From assembly GCA_029006155.1 (NCBI GenBank), contig JAQXGF010000105.1, forward strand, positions 1-64,000: DNA of 64,000 bases, given 5' to 3'. Position numbers and translations under genes: made by a program. How positions within the stretch are numbered: position 1 is the stretch's first letter; each line of letters opens with the position of its first letter. This stretch comes from Lachnospiraceae bacterium (lineage in GTDB: Bacteria; Bacillota; Clostridia; Lachnospirales; Lachnospiraceae). A model generated the notes under the pieces. That model did not search any database. It was not told the origin of the DNA and saw nothing but the letters and a program-made list of their open reading frames with translations. Below, in pieces: positions 28,604 to 39,070 of the stretch.

Positions 28604-29935
28604 TCAGATATTGACAAGATAGCGGTCAATTTCCCAGTTGCTTACTGCCGCACAGTACTCCTTCCACTCTTCCTTCTTGGCCGCGATATATTTTCTGTAA
28701 ATGTGCTCACCCAGCACATCCTGGATCAGCGGATCCTGTTCCAGCCCGTCGATCGCCTCTGCAAGGCTCGTTGGCAGGCACTTGATCCCTGCCGCTTCCC
28801 GTTCCTGATCGCTCATTGCGAAAATATTGCCCTCGACGCTTGCCGGCGGCTCGATCTGATTGCGGATACCATCCAGACCGGCAGCCAGGCAGACGGCGAT
28901 CGCCAGATACGGATTCGCCGCAGAATCCGGGCTGCGCAGTTCAATCCGCTGCGTCGTGCCGGTCTGTGCCGGAATGCGGATCAGCGGACTGCGGTTGCGG
29001 ATCGACCATGCGATATAGACCGGTGCTTCATAGCCCGGCACCAGCCGCTTGTAGGAGTTGACGAGCGGATTCGTGATCGCCGTGATCGCTGCGATATGCT
29101 TCATAATGCCGCCGATGAACCAGTACCCCTCTTTGCTCAGATGGTTGGCGTCCGTTCCATCGTAAAAGACATTCACCCCATCCCGGGCCAGTGACATGTT
29201 GATGTGCATACCGCTGCCGTTCACTCCGGTCTTTGGCTTTGGCATAAAGGAGGCATACAGCCCATGCCGCTTTGCGATCGTCTTGACCGCAAGCTTGAAT
29301 GTCATGATATCATCCGCCGTCTTTAACGCCTCGTCATAATGAAAATCAATCTCATGCTGGGCAGGTGCATCTTCATGGTGCGAAGCCTCCACGACAAAGC
29401 CCATGTCTTCTAACGTCAAGATCATGTCCCGGCGCGCATTTTCGCCGAGATCGAGCGGCCCGACATCAAAATATCCGGCCTTTTCATGTGTGATCGTCGT
29501 CGGATTGCCTTCGTCGTCTGTATGGAACAGGAAAAATTCACACTCCGGGCCGACATCCATCTGATAGCCCATATCGGCTGCTTCCTGCACCGTCTTCTTC
29601 AGCACATGGCGCGGATCTCCGGAAAACGGTGTCCCATCCGGACGGTAAATATCGCAGAGGAAACGCGCCACCTTGCCCTGCTGCGGCCTCCACGGGAAGA
29701 TCGCAAACGTATCGAGATCCGGGCGCAGGAACATATCTGACTGCTCCACTCTGGCAAAGCCCTCAATCGAAGCCCCGTCAAACATGATCTCATTGTTCAG
29801 CACCCGTTCCAACTGGCTCGTCGTCACAGCCACATTTTTCAGCGTACCAAATATATCGGTAAACTGCAGGCGGATGAATTCCACATCTTCTTCCTCAATC
29901 ATTCTCCAGATATCTTCCTTCGTATATCGGCTCAT
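28604..29935 (-). CDS. glnA: Type I glutamine synthetase
   Basis: MSRYTKEDIWRMIEEEDVEFIRLQFTDIFG; MPKPKTGVNGSGMHINMSL; NRSPLIRIPA. Confidence 0.96.
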   Translation of the reverse strand: MSRYTKEDIWRMIEEEDVEFIRLQFTDIFGTLKNVAVTTSQLERVLNNEIMFDGASIEGFARVEQSDMFLRPDLDTFAIFPWRPQQGKVARFLCDIYRPDGTPFSGDPRHVLKKTVQEAADMGYQMDVGPECEFFLFHTDDEGNPTTITHEKAGYFDVGPLDLGENARRDMILTLEDMGFVVEASHHEDAPAQHEIDFHYDEALKTADDIMTFKLAVKTIAKRHGLYASFMPKPKTGVNGSGMHINMSLARDGVNVFYDGTDANHLSKEGYWFIGGIMKHIAAITAITNPLVNSYKRLVPGYEAPVYIAWSIRNRSPLIRIPAQTGTTQRIELRSPDSAANPYLAIAVCLAAGLDGIRNQIEPPASVEGNIFAMSDQEREAAGIKCLPTSLAEAIDGLEQDPLIQDVLGEHIYRKYIAAKKEEWKEYCAAVSNWEIDRYLVNI

Positions 29936-30051
29936 AAACCAATCCACTCTCCTTTTTGTAATCACACACCGGTTTCTTTGTCACTTCGCTCTATTATAGT
30001 ATAAAAGTGTCCAACTGTGCAATCCTTCTTTTTATCATTCTGAAAAAACAT

Positions 30052-30097
30052 AAAAAGCCGGACAGGGGATGCGCCATTGCATCTCATATCCGACTTT
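30052..30097 (-). terminator. Putative terminator downstream of the LTA-synthase-like gene
   Basis: AAAAGCCGGACAGGGGATGC...GCATCTCATATCCGACTTTT hairpin. Confidence 0.65.
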
Positions 30098-30123
30098 TCT
30101 GTCTGTTATAAAGGGTTCTGCGT

Positions 30124-32325
30124 TCAGCGTGCGCCGCCCGCATTTACCTGAGTGTCCGCATCCTCTGCCTTCCGCTCAAAGCTCACCGTATTCGAGCTGC
30201 GGAAGATGGATTCCGACGACCCCACCTGATTGACCACCACCTGATTCTCGCCCTCCGGCATGTCCTCCCGGCTGATCTTCAGCAATCTGGACGAGAGATA
30301 GGTCGTGCTCACTTTCGTGTCGTTGATATAGACCTTACTCCACTTTGTAAAATTCTCACCACTGATATAATAACAGTCTGCATACGGCCTGTCAATGATC
30401 TGATTCAAAACGACATCTTCCGTCCCCATAATCAGGTCGCTCGCCGGGTACGGATTGCCGCCTCCGTATACATAATGGTCGCCGTAAAGGATATCGTACT
30501 GCAGAAGCTCCATCGCATTCTGATACTCGTCCTCCGTCGCATATTTGTAGCGGTTCTGATGGAAGGTAAACATCGTGCCATTGTGGATGCCGATCTCATC
30601 CGTGATATCCGCCAGCAGCTGGTAGGCGGTCATGGACTTATCTACCTTTTTTAGGCCGAAATTATTCCAGGTCACGTACTGGGTCTTAAATAAGCTGCCG
30701 GTCTTCATATCCGACTCCGTCAGATCCATCGTCGGCAGGTGATCCCCGAACATCACGACGATCGTCTTCTCGTCCCGCTTTTCGAGCATATCAATGAGCT
30801 GTCCAATAAAATCGTCGACCTGATGAATCTGATTGACGTAATATTCCCACGCATAGGCCATCCCCTCGTCTTCGACACCAGATACTTTGATCTCCGGATC
30901 ATCGAGCACCTTGTACTTCGGATAATCGCCATGTCCTTCTACGGTGATCGTGTAGACGAAATCCGGCTGATTCGGCGTATAGTCCAGACTCTTCTCGACC
31001 TCCCCGACAAGGATGTCGTCGGTCGGCCAGGTGCCAAGCGGCGTATAATCCTGAATATCCATGAGCTCTTTGCTCGTAAACGTATCAAAGCCCATCATGG
31101 AAAAGGCATTTCTCCGGCTGTAAAAGTTTCCGCCGTTGTTGTGGACGGCGTGTGTGCCATATCCGAGCGTATGCAGATCCGACGCGATGCTCTCACAGTT
31201 CGTCTCCTTGAGGATCGTCTTGTACGGATACTCGCCAAGTCCGAAGAACTGCATCCCCATTCCGGTCAGCACCTCAAACTCTGTATTCGCCGTACCGGCT
31301 CCGACGACCGGCACCTCCAGATAACCGGAGGAATAATTGTTGTAGAGATAGTGAAAATTCGGAACGACCTCATCGCTTAACTGCAGAAAATTAATCAGTT
31401 CCGGATCAATAAAAGATTCCAGCAGAACACAGATAATGTTCGGATACGCTCCGTCCGTTACTCCCTCTTCTTCTGGAATCTCACTCGTTGCCTCTGATGT
31501 ATGATTGTCATCTGCGGATGTCGTCCGCACGCTTTGCTGCTTTACCAGACCAGCTCCGGAATCGGCAGCCTCCGTCTGCGGCGTCTGCACCGTCGCCGTA
31601 GACGGATCCGCTCCGCCCGGCTCCGTCTCTCCGATCTTTGCCAGAACCGCATCCACCGCTTCTTCTGAATAATCATCCGGCGTATGCATGCCCCGATCCA
31701 GCACGCTCGAAGAAAAGCTGTACACGAATCCGTAGTCCTTGTAGCCCTGTGCCAGATTCTCAAAATAGCTGGTCAGGATATTGCTGCTGACTGCCGCATC
31801 CGTCACGGTCGGAATCATCATCACTACAGCCACAGTCGCCAGAAGTCCGAGCAGGCGACGGGTCTTCCCCTGGAACTTCGGTCCCTTGAACCAGAGCAGT
31901 ACGAGAAATACGATCACCGCCGCGACGCCAACGATGACGAGCATCGCTTCACCGGCGGAAAAATAATTGCTCTGCATTGTGAAGAGATCTCCTACCATCT
32001 TAATATCGGTAAAGCTGAACGGCGATACACGCTTTGCAAGGATGCAGCCGTTGATCGTGCCTAAGAAAATCCAGAATACAGAAATCACGGTACGCATCAG
32101 TGCCCGGCGCTTCACGGTATAGACAAGCATCAGCGATGCAAACACGATCAGCGAATTGTAGAGAAATACAAGATTGCGGTCGATCACGAAGCTGCACGCG
32201 GATAAGAAGGAATGACGCGATATCCACTCAATAGTAAAGCACACACCACAGGCCAGCAGCACATGAAAGAGCAGCGAATAGCGGTTCAATACCGGAATCA
32301 GCTTCTGCATCCGCTCACTTTTCAT
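30124..32325 (-). CDS. LTA synthase family sulfatase-fold membrane protein
   Basis: N-terminal TM helices; PNIICVLLESFIDPELIN; GAGTANTEFEVLTGM; VVMFGDHLPTM. Confidence 0.9.
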   Translation of the reverse strand: MKSERMQKLIPVLNRYSLLFHVLLACGVCFTIEWISRHSFLSACSFVIDRNLVFLYNSLIVFASLMLVYTVKRRALMRTVISVFWIFLGTINGCILAKRVSPFSFTDIKMVGDLFTMQSNYFSAGEAMLVIVGVAAVIVFLVLLWFKGPKFQGKTRRLLGLLATVAVVMMIPTVTDAAVSSNILTSYFENLAQGYKDYGFVYSFSSSVLDRGMHTPDDYSEEAVDAVLAKIGETEPGGADPSTATVQTPQTEAADSGAGLVKQQSVRTTSADDNHTSEATSEIPEEEGVTDGAYPNIICVLLESFIDPELINFLQLSDEVVPNFHYLYNNYSSGYLEVPVVGAGTANTEFEVLTGMGMQFFGLGEYPYKTILKETNCESIASDLHTLGYGTHAVHNNGGNFYSRRNAFSMMGFDTFTSKELMDIQDYTPLGTWPTDDILVGEVEKSLDYTPNQPDFVYTITVEGHGDYPKYKVLDDPEIKVSGVEDEGMAYAWEYYVNQIHQVDDFIGQLIDMLEKRDEKTIVVMFGDHLPTMDLTESDMKTGSLFKTQYVTWNNFGLKKVDKSMTAYQLLADITDEIGIHNGTMFTFHQNRYKYATEDEYQNAMELLQYDILYGDHYVYGGGNPYPASDLIMGTEDVVLNQIIDRPYADCYYISGENFTKWSKVYINDTKVSTTYLSSRLLKISREDMPEGENQVVVNQVGSSESIFRSSNTVSFERKAEDADTQVNAGGAR

Positions 32326-32629
32326 GAAATGTCGCTCCTTTTTTATACGTGTTTCTTCTATTATATTATGGTCTGTATGATCATTTCTGCGAATCTGTAA
32401 CATATCTTTCTTACCTCTTTGTAAAGAAAAAGTCAAAGTATCGTAAAACCTTTTGAAAGATTAATCTAAATTCTGCAAAATGTCAACTGACTTTTGAAAG
32501 ATTTAAGGTTTTCTATCAGTTTCGTCCAAAAGTTTCCAATTTTTTTCTGGTATTTCGCCCAAGTGGGGCTGGATTCTTTTTCGGGAATATGATAATTTAT
32601 AAGAGTGTAAGAAAGAAGGGACTTCCTAT

Positions 32630-33127
32630 ATGAAGAAAAAATTACTATATATCCTCGTTTTTTCGCTTCTGCTTTTGTCAGGATGTGAAAAAAAATCGGC
32701 CGAAATCGCACCCGCCAGCCTCTTCATTCTGGATGGAAATGTGACATCGGAAGGCGTCCGTCCCGGCGACGGACCGGACGCATTTAAGAAGGCTTACCGC
32801 AACTATACCCTGCAGGTCGCGTGGAACGATGTGGACTCCAATTACATGGTCATGTCACCGGATGACATCCCATATGACGAGAATATTTCCACGATCATCA
32901 CGTCTCTTTTCATCAACGGCAAGCCCGTCACAGAGGCACAGGTCTGTTCCGATAATGACATCGAAGGGGATGCGCTTTACACCCTCTTAAGCTCTCCGGA
33001 TTATCTTCGGAAGCACGAGGTCATCTACCGCTATCTCGACTTCGACTGGGAAGGCGGACAGATCGCGGATATCTCGTCGGAAGAGCTGAATTACAATGAA
33101 ACATTTGAGACGCCGTGCATTGGCTGA
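32630..33127 (+). CDS. Small lipoprotein of unknown function
   Basis: MKKKLLYILVFSLLLLSGCEKK lipobox; preceded by a ribosome binding site-like GAAGGGA. Confidence 0.75.
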   Translation: MKKKLLYILVFSLLLLSGCEKKSAEIAPASLFILDGNVTSEGVRPGDGPDAFKKAYRNYTLQVAWNDVDSNYMVMSPDDIPYDENISTIITSLFINGKPVTEAQVCSDNDIEGDALYTLLSSPDYLRKHEVIYRYLDFDWEGGQIADISSEELNYNETFETPCIG

Positions 33128-33131
33128 GTTT

Positions 33132-33881
33132 TTACTTTCCCTGCTCCCGCGCCACAAGGTAGACACGCTCACTGTCCGGACGCGGCTTTTCCAATGTAAA
33201 CGCATCGTACACCGCCTCCAGCTTCATCCCGGCCTGCCCGATCAGACGGCAGACGGTATCCAACGCATAGGCTCTCTGGTAATGCGTCTCCTCATACTTT
33301 TCATACAGCCCATCGTCGTTTCGGATAAACAAGGTCAGATCATACTCGTTGACCTGATCCTCCGGGTCGTACCAGTTCTCCCAGATAAAGCTGCTCTCCT
33401 CTCGGTTCTCCGCGATCACGGACTCCCCGAGCTGCTCATACTTCCAGAGCGTATTTAAATCAAACACGAACACTCCGCCCGGATCCAGATAATTGTTCAC
33501 AAGGCGGAATACTTCCAGCAGATCTGCCTCATCCGTAATATAGTTCATCGAATCGCAGACACTCACAATCGCCCGTACCGTGCCGTACAGCTCAAACTCC
33601 CGCATATCCTGCTGCAAATATAAAATGTCCTTTCCGGACTGTTCTTTCTTTTCGAGCGCGATCTCGAGCATATCGGCCGAATTGTCGACGCCGATCATAT
33701 CGTAGCCGCAGTCCGCGAGCAGCTCGGTCATCGTACCGGTGCCGCAGCCCAGCTCCAGCACAAGGCCATCTGTCACGCCATAGTTTTTCAGGAGTGTGTG
33801 CAGATATCCGCACCACTCCTCATATGGAATATTGTCCATGAACAGGTCGTAGACCCGTGCAAAGCTCTCATAACTTGCCAT
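33132..33881 (-). CDS. Class I SAM-dependent methyltransferase
   Basis: LVLELGCGTGTMTELLADCGYDMIGVDNSADML motif I. Confidence 0.92.
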   Translation of the reverse strand: MASYESFARVYDLFMDNIPYEEWCGYLHTLLKNYGVTDGLVLELGCGTGTMTELLADCGYDMIGVDNSADMLEIALEKKEQSGKDILYLQQDMREFELYGTVRAIVSVCDSMNYITDEADLLEVFRLVNNYLDPGGVFVFDLNTLWKYEQLGESVIAENREESSFIWENWYDPEDQVNEYDLTLFIRNDDGLYEKYEETHYQRAYALDTVCRLIGQAGMKLEAVYDAFTLEKPRPDSERVYLVAREQGK

Positions 33882-34941
33882 TGTTCAAATACTCCTCCAA
33901 AAATGTGTACAGCTCCTCCATCTCCTCGTCGGTCCCGATCGTGATCCGGAGGTAATTGTCAATCCGCGGCTTTTTGAAATACCGCACGTAGATCCCGGCC
34001 TGCTTCAGCGCGCCGAAAAGCTCCTCCGCCGGAACGCTCTTATGAGCCGCAAAGATAAAGTTCGCTTTGGAATCTACAAAAGAAAAGCCGAGTGCCGCCA
34101 GACGCTCCTTTGCCCGCTCCCGCGTCGCGATGATCTTCGCCTTTGTCTCCTCGAAATACGCACGATCCTGTACCGCTGCCGTCCCAAGTGCAATGGCAGT
34201 CGCATTCATCGTGTAGGAATTAAAGGAATATTTGACATCACTCAAGTATTTGATCAGCTGCTCATTTCCCATCGCATAGCCGATCCGCATGCCGGCCATT
34301 GAGCGCGACTTCGAGAAGGTCTGCACGACCAGAAGGTTGTCATACCGGTCGATCAGCGGCAGTGCCGATTCCCCTCCAAAGTCGATGTACGCCTCATCCA
34401 CGATGACAACGCTGTCCGGATTGTGTCTTACCACATCTTCGATCGCAGACAGCGGCAGCAACGCACCGGTCGGCGCATTCGGATTCGGGAAAATGACACC
34501 ACCATTTTCTTTGTAATAATCTTCTTTTACAATCTCGAACTGCGCATTCAGCGGCTGCTTCTCATACGGCACGCGGAACAGCTCTGCCCACACATCGTAA
34601 AAAGAGTACGTGATATCCGGGAACAGAACCGGCTTTTCCGAATTGAAAAAGGTCAGGAAACACATCGCCAGCACATCATCTGAGCCAACGCCGACAAATA
34701 CCTGCGATGGCTTCAAGCCATAAAAATCTGCAATCGCCTGTACAAGCTGCTCTGCCGCCGGATCCGGATATTTGCGCAGATCCGCCTGATTTTCCTTTAC
34801 CCCATCCAGCGCTGCGAGTACTGCCGGGGACGGCGGATATGGATTCTCATTTGTATTCAGCTTGATGACTTTTTTCTGTTTTGGCTGCTCGCCCGGTGTG
34901 TACGGCGTCACTCTCCGCACGTTCTGTTCCCAGTTTTTCAT
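33868..34941 (-). CDS. hisC: Histidinol-phosphate aminotransferase
   Basis: KLNTNENPYPPSP; VDEAYIDFGG; QTFSKSRSMAGMRIGYA. Confidence 0.93.
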   Translation of the reverse strand: MKNWEQNVRRVTPYTPGEQPKQKKVIKLNTNENPYPPSPAVLAALDGVKENQADLRKYPDPAAEQLVQAIADFYGLKPSQVFVGVGSDDVLAMCFLTFFNSEKPVLFPDITYSFYDVWAELFRVPYEKQPLNAQFEIVKEDYYKENGGVIFPNPNAPTGALLPLSAIEDVVRHNPDSVVIVDEAYIDFGGESALPLIDRYDNLLVVQTFSKSRSMAGMRIGYAMGNEQLIKYLSDVKYSFNSYTMNATAIALGTAAVQDRAYFEETKAKIIATRERAKERLAALGFSFVDSKANFIFAAHKSVPAEELFGALKQAGIYVRYFKKPRIDNYLRITIGTDEEMEELYTFLEEYLNNGKL

Positions 34942-35048
34942 AAATGGTCTCCTCTTTCATGTATTCGGCAATGTCAATTCTATAACTTCCAGTAAAATAA
35001 AATTTGCTCATTTACCGTTTGTAAGTACTATTCCCTAACGTTTTATCT

Positions 35049-36776
35049 TCATCGCCCATGATACAGCTTCGCATAAACGCCATTCTTCTGAAGCAGCTCT
35101 TCATGCGTGCCTTCCTCCTCGATTCCGTTTGTCGTCAGCACGAGGATACGCCCGGCATTCCGGATCGTGGAGAGACGATGCGCGATGACGAACGTTGTCC
35201 GGCCTTTTGCCAGCTTCTCCATCGACTCCTGGACGATCTTCTCACTCTCATTGTCGAGCGCGGAAGTCGCCTCATCAAAAATCAGGATCCTCGGATTTTT
35301 CAGAAATACCCGCGCGATCGACAAACGTTGCTTCTGTCCGCCCGACAGTTTGACCCCGCGCTGTCCGATATCGGTCTGATAGCCGTCCGGCAGCTGCGAG
35401 ATAAATCCGTCTGCATTCGCCAGCTTTGCAGCCTCGATGACCTCCTCGTCGGTGGCATCCGGCCTGCCATAACGGATATTTTCCATAATGTTCTCCGCAA
35501 ACAGGTAGACATCCTGCTGCACGATTCCGATCTGACGACGTAAATCCTTCAGATAAAGCTTCCGGATATCTGTACCGTCGAGCTTTACCGCCCCGCCATC
35601 AACGTCATAAAAGCGTGGAATCAGGCTGCACAGGGTCGTCTTGCCTCCGCCCGACGATCCGACGATCGCCACATACTCGCCCGCCTTTACATTCAGATTG
35701 ATGTGGCTCAGCACGGTATCCTGCTTTTCCTCATATTTAAATGAAACATTATCGAAACAGATATCGCCTTTGACGGAAGTGATATGCTGTGCATCTTTCG
35801 CATCCGTGATATCCGGCTCCACATCCATGATCTCCAGAAAACGCTCATAGCCGGAATAGCCGTTCTGAAACTGTTCGGTAAAATTGATCAGCTTCTTGAT
35901 CGGATCCGTGAAATTGTTGATGTAGAGCAGGAAGGTCACAAGGTCTGCCACTTTCATTTTTCCACCGGTCATCAGCGACGCACCGGCTACGAGCACGACG
36001 ATCGTCACAAGCGTCGTCAGCGCACCAAGGCCGGAGTTGTAAAGCCCCATATACCAGTAGCTTCGGCGCTTGGACTCTACGAAACGCTCATTGCCCTCAT
36101 GGAACTTCTCAATCTCGATTTCTTCGTTGCCAAATGACTTGACCGCACGTACCCCGGATAAGCTGTCCTCGATCTGTCCGTTGATGTCCGCGATCCGCGC
36201 CCGGTTTGTCTTGAAGGCATGCTTCATCCGCCGGTTCAGGAGAAACGCATAGATCGCAATCACCGGGATAAACGCAAATGTGATGACCGTCAGTGTCCCG
36301 TTGATGTTGACCAGGATCAGAAAGGAACCGATAAATTTGATGAGCGAGATCGTCACATCCTCCGGTCCGTGATGCAGCAGCTCACTGATATCAAACAGAT
36401 CCGAGGTAATGCGGGATAAGAGCTGGCCGACCTTCTGATTATCAAAAAATGTAAACGAGAGCTTCTGATAGTGCTCAAAGATTTCGTTTCGCATATCGTG
36501 CTCAATCTTGGCACCCATGATATGCCCATAATAGGCAATGTAAAAATTGCAGAAGCACTCTAAAGCGACCATCGCCACCATCGCGGCGCCCAGCTTCAGG
36601 ATGATCTGCAGCGCCTCCTCCCCCGGCAGCAACACAACCGTCGTCGTGATATACCGTACGATCAGCGGAATCGCCAGTGTCACCGCTGCTCCGAGAATCG
36701 CAAATACCATATCCGAAAAAAACAGCCCGCGATACGGGCGGTAGTAGGATATGAGCCGTTTCCATTTATGTTCCAT
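35049..36776 (-). CDS. ABC transporter ATP-binding/permease protein (MsbA-like exporter)
   Basis: TM domain plus GSSGGGKTT Walker A, LSGGQKQRLSIARVFLKNPRILIFDEATSALD. Confidence 0.95.
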   Translation of the reverse strand: MEHKWKRLISYYRPYRGLFFSDMVFAILGAAVTLAIPLIVRYITTTVVLLPGEEALQIILKLGAAMVAMVALECFCNFYIAYYGHIMGAKIEHDMRNEIFEHYQKLSFTFFDNQKVGQLLSRITSDLFDISELLHHGPEDVTISLIKFIGSFLILVNINGTLTVITFAFIPVIAIYAFLLNRRMKHAFKTNRARIADINGQIEDSLSGVRAVKSFGNEEIEIEKFHEGNERFVESKRRSYWYMGLYNSGLGALTTLVTIVVLVAGASLMTGGKMKVADLVTFLLYINNFTDPIKKLINFTEQFQNGYSGYERFLEIMDVEPDITDAKDAQHITSVKGDICFDNVSFKYEEKQDTVLSHINLNVKAGEYVAIVGSSGGGKTTLCSLIPRFYDVDGGAVKLDGTDIRKLYLKDLRRQIGIVQQDVYLFAENIMENIRYGRPDATDEEVIEAAKLANADGFISQLPDGYQTDIGQRGVKLSGGQKQRLSIARVFLKNPRILIFDEATSALDNESEKIVQESMEKLAKGRTTFVIAHRLSTIRNAGRILVLTTNGIEEEGTHEELLQKNGVYAKLYHGR

Positions 36777-36997
36777 GTCATCCCCCTGTTGTCACACTTT
36801 TCTGTTGCCATATTTCTCTTTTGTCGCATCTGTCAGGTGCAGATCATCTGAGCATGCTCAGCATCTTCTACACCTGACAGCAATCACACATACACACCAT
36901 TCATCCTGTGTTTTTCATTCTTTGCTTCTGGCAGAAGTCAAAGCGGGCATTCGCGATCTGCGTTCAAGTAAATATACCCTGCCGCGTTTGTTCCTGC

Positions 36998-38344
36998 TCA
37001 GTCCACGACAAGCCCCTGCTCCTGCATCACTGCGATGACCGAATCAACACACTGCTCACAGAGCTTATTCGTCTCGGCCTCGACCATGACGCGGATGACC
37101 GGCTCGGTACCACTCTCGCGGACGAGGATTCTGCCGTCATCACCAAGCTTTTCTGCTACTGCTTTTACCGCTTCCTGTACAGCCGGATTCTCTTTCGCCG
37201 CAGTCTTATCCGCCACGCGCACATTTTTGAGTACCTGCGGATAGATCGTCACCTCGGATGCGAGGGAAGCCAGACTCTGCTTGCGATCCATCATGACGCC
37301 CATTACCATCAGGGAAGTCAGGATGCCATCTCCGGTCGTCGCATACTTGGAAAAAATGATGTGTCCGCTCTGCTCGCCGCCGAGGCAGTGACCGTTCTCA
37401 CACATATTTGCATAGACGTATTTGTCTCCGACTGCCGTCTTTTCATAAGAGATGCCGATCTTGTCAAATGCCTTGTACAGTCCGAGATTCGACATGATCG
37501 TCGTTACGACCGTATTATTGGTCAGCTGGCCTTCTTCCTTTAAATACTTTCCGCAGATATAAAGGATCAGGTCGCCGTCGATGATCCGTCCGTCCGCATC
37601 GACTGCAATACAGCGGTCTGCATCTCCGTCATAGGCAAATCCGACATCCAGCCCACGCTCCAGCACAAATTTTTTCAGTTCATGAATATGGGTGGAACCG
37701 CAGTCCCGGTTGATATTCGTACCATCCGGCTCATTGTGGATGACGTAGGTCTTGGCCCCTAATGCATCGAACACGCTCTTCGCGATCGAAGAAGCACTTC
37801 CGTTCGAGCAGTCCAGTCCGACCTTCGTATTTTTAAAGGAACGGGTCGCCATCGCGATGAGATGACCGATGTAGCGGTTCCGGCCTGCAATATAATCGAC
37901 CGTGCGCCCGATCTTTTCGCCTGTCGCCAGCGGCAGCTCCCCGGTCTTCCCGTCGATGTAGTCCTCGATCTTCTGCTCGACCTCCGCCTCGATCTTCTTG
38001 CCGCTTCCGCTGATGATCTTGATTCCGTTGTCATAGTACGGATTGTGGCTCGCGGAAATCATGATGCCACAGTCAAAGTCTTCTGTGCGCACGACAAACG
38101 ATACGCTCGGTGTCGTCGTCACATGCAGCAGATAGGCATCTGCTCCGGAAGCCGTCAGTCCGGCTGCCAGTGCATACTCGAACATATAGCTCGAACGACG
38201 GGTATCTTTTCCGATTACAATACGCGCTTTATATTCCTGACCGTAATACCAGCCAAGGAACCGTCCCACTTTGAATGCATGCTCGACTGTCAGTTTCCTG
38301 TTCGCTTCCCCGCGAAAACCGTCTGTACCAAAATATTTTCCCAT
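36998..38344 (-). CDS. glmM: Phosphoglucosamine mutase
   Basis: MGKYFGTDGFRGEANRKLTVEHAFKVG; ISASHNPYYDNGIKI; YDGDADRCIAVD; RESGTEPVIRVMVEA. Confidence 0.94.
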   Translation of the reverse strand: MGKYFGTDGFRGEANRKLTVEHAFKVGRFLGWYYGQEYKARIVIGKDTRRSSYMFEYALAAGLTASGADAYLLHVTTTPSVSFVVRTEDFDCGIMISASHNPYYDNGIKIISGSGKKIEAEVEQKIEDYIDGKTGELPLATGEKIGRTVDYIAGRNRYIGHLIAMATRSFKNTKVGLDCSNGSASSIAKSVFDALGAKTYVIHNEPDGTNINRDCGSTHIHELKKFVLERGLDVGFAYDGDADRCIAVDADGRIIDGDLILYICGKYLKEEGQLTNNTVVTTIMSNLGLYKAFDKIGISYEKTAVGDKYVYANMCENGHCLGGEQSGHIIFSKYATTGDGILTSLMVMGVMMDRKQSLASLASEVTIYPQVLKNVRVADKTAAKENPAVQEAVKAVAEKLGDDGRILVRESGTEPVIRVMVEAETNKLCEQCVDSVIAVMQEQGLVVD

Positions 38345-38446
38345 AATGAATATTCTCCTTTTCCACGGAATTGCCTTTTTTTGCATCTACTTCATCATAC
38401 ACGCAATACGAGAAAACGTCAAACTGAAAAACCGCCGGTGACACAC

Positions 38447-38496
38447 AAAAAGCCGCCAAGAAAGGACACGGGCTTTCCTGTCCTCCTTGCGGCTTT
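38447..38496 (-). terminator. Intrinsic terminator at the end of the hydrogenase-hdr-flx-frd-fum unit
   Basis: Minus strand AAAAGCCGCAAGGAGGACAGG...TGTCCTTTCTTGGCGGCTTTTT. Confidence 0.85.
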
Positions 38497-38505
38497 TCTG
38501 TTTAT

Positions 38506-39069
38506 TTACTCTGCATGCTCCTTCAGATACGCAGCGCGCCCCTCTTCGTAAAGGTTATTCCCTTCGCAGTCAATGATGACGACCAGCGGCATATCCTCCA
38601 CATAGAGCTTCCGCAGTGCCTCCGCGCCCAGATCTTCATAGGCGATCAGCTCTGCTTTTTTGATGCATTTTGCCAGCAGTGCGCCGGCGCCTCCGATCGC
38701 TCCGAAATAGACACCGTCGTACTTCTTCATTGCTTCCACGACTTCCGGAAGTCTTGCGCCCTTTCCGATCATGCCTCTGGCTCCGACCGACATCATCGTC
38801 GGTGCATAGGCATCCATACGTCCGCTCGTCGTCGGACCTGCCGATCCGATGACGGCTCCCGGCTTCGCCGGTGTCGGTCCTACATAGTAGATCGTCGCAT
38901 CCGTCGGGTCAAACGGGATCTGCTCTCCGCGTGCGAGCGCTTCGCACATCCGCTTGTGCCCGGCATCACGTGAGGTGTAAATCGTGCCGGTCAGATATAC
39001 CTGGTCTCCGGCATGCAGGCTTCTTGCCAGTTCTTTTGTCAGCGGCAGTGTGATATGTCGTCTTTCCAT
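38506..39069 (-). CDS. Fumarate hydratase class I, beta (C-terminal) subunit
   Basis: LHAGDQVYLTGTIYTSRDAGHKRM; YYVGPTPAKPGAVIGSAGPTTSGRMD; YFGAIGGAGALLAKCI. Confidence 0.92.
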   Translation of the reverse strand: MERRHITLPLTKELARSLHAGDQVYLTGTIYTSRDAGHKRMCEALARGEQIPFDPTDATIYYVGPTPAKPGAVIGSAGPTTSGRMDAYAPTMMSVGARGMIGKGARLPEVVEAMKKYDGVYFGAIGGAGALLAKCIKKAELIAYEDLGAEALRKLYVEDMPLVVIIDCEGNNLYEEGRAAYLKEHAE

Positions 39070-39070
39070 G

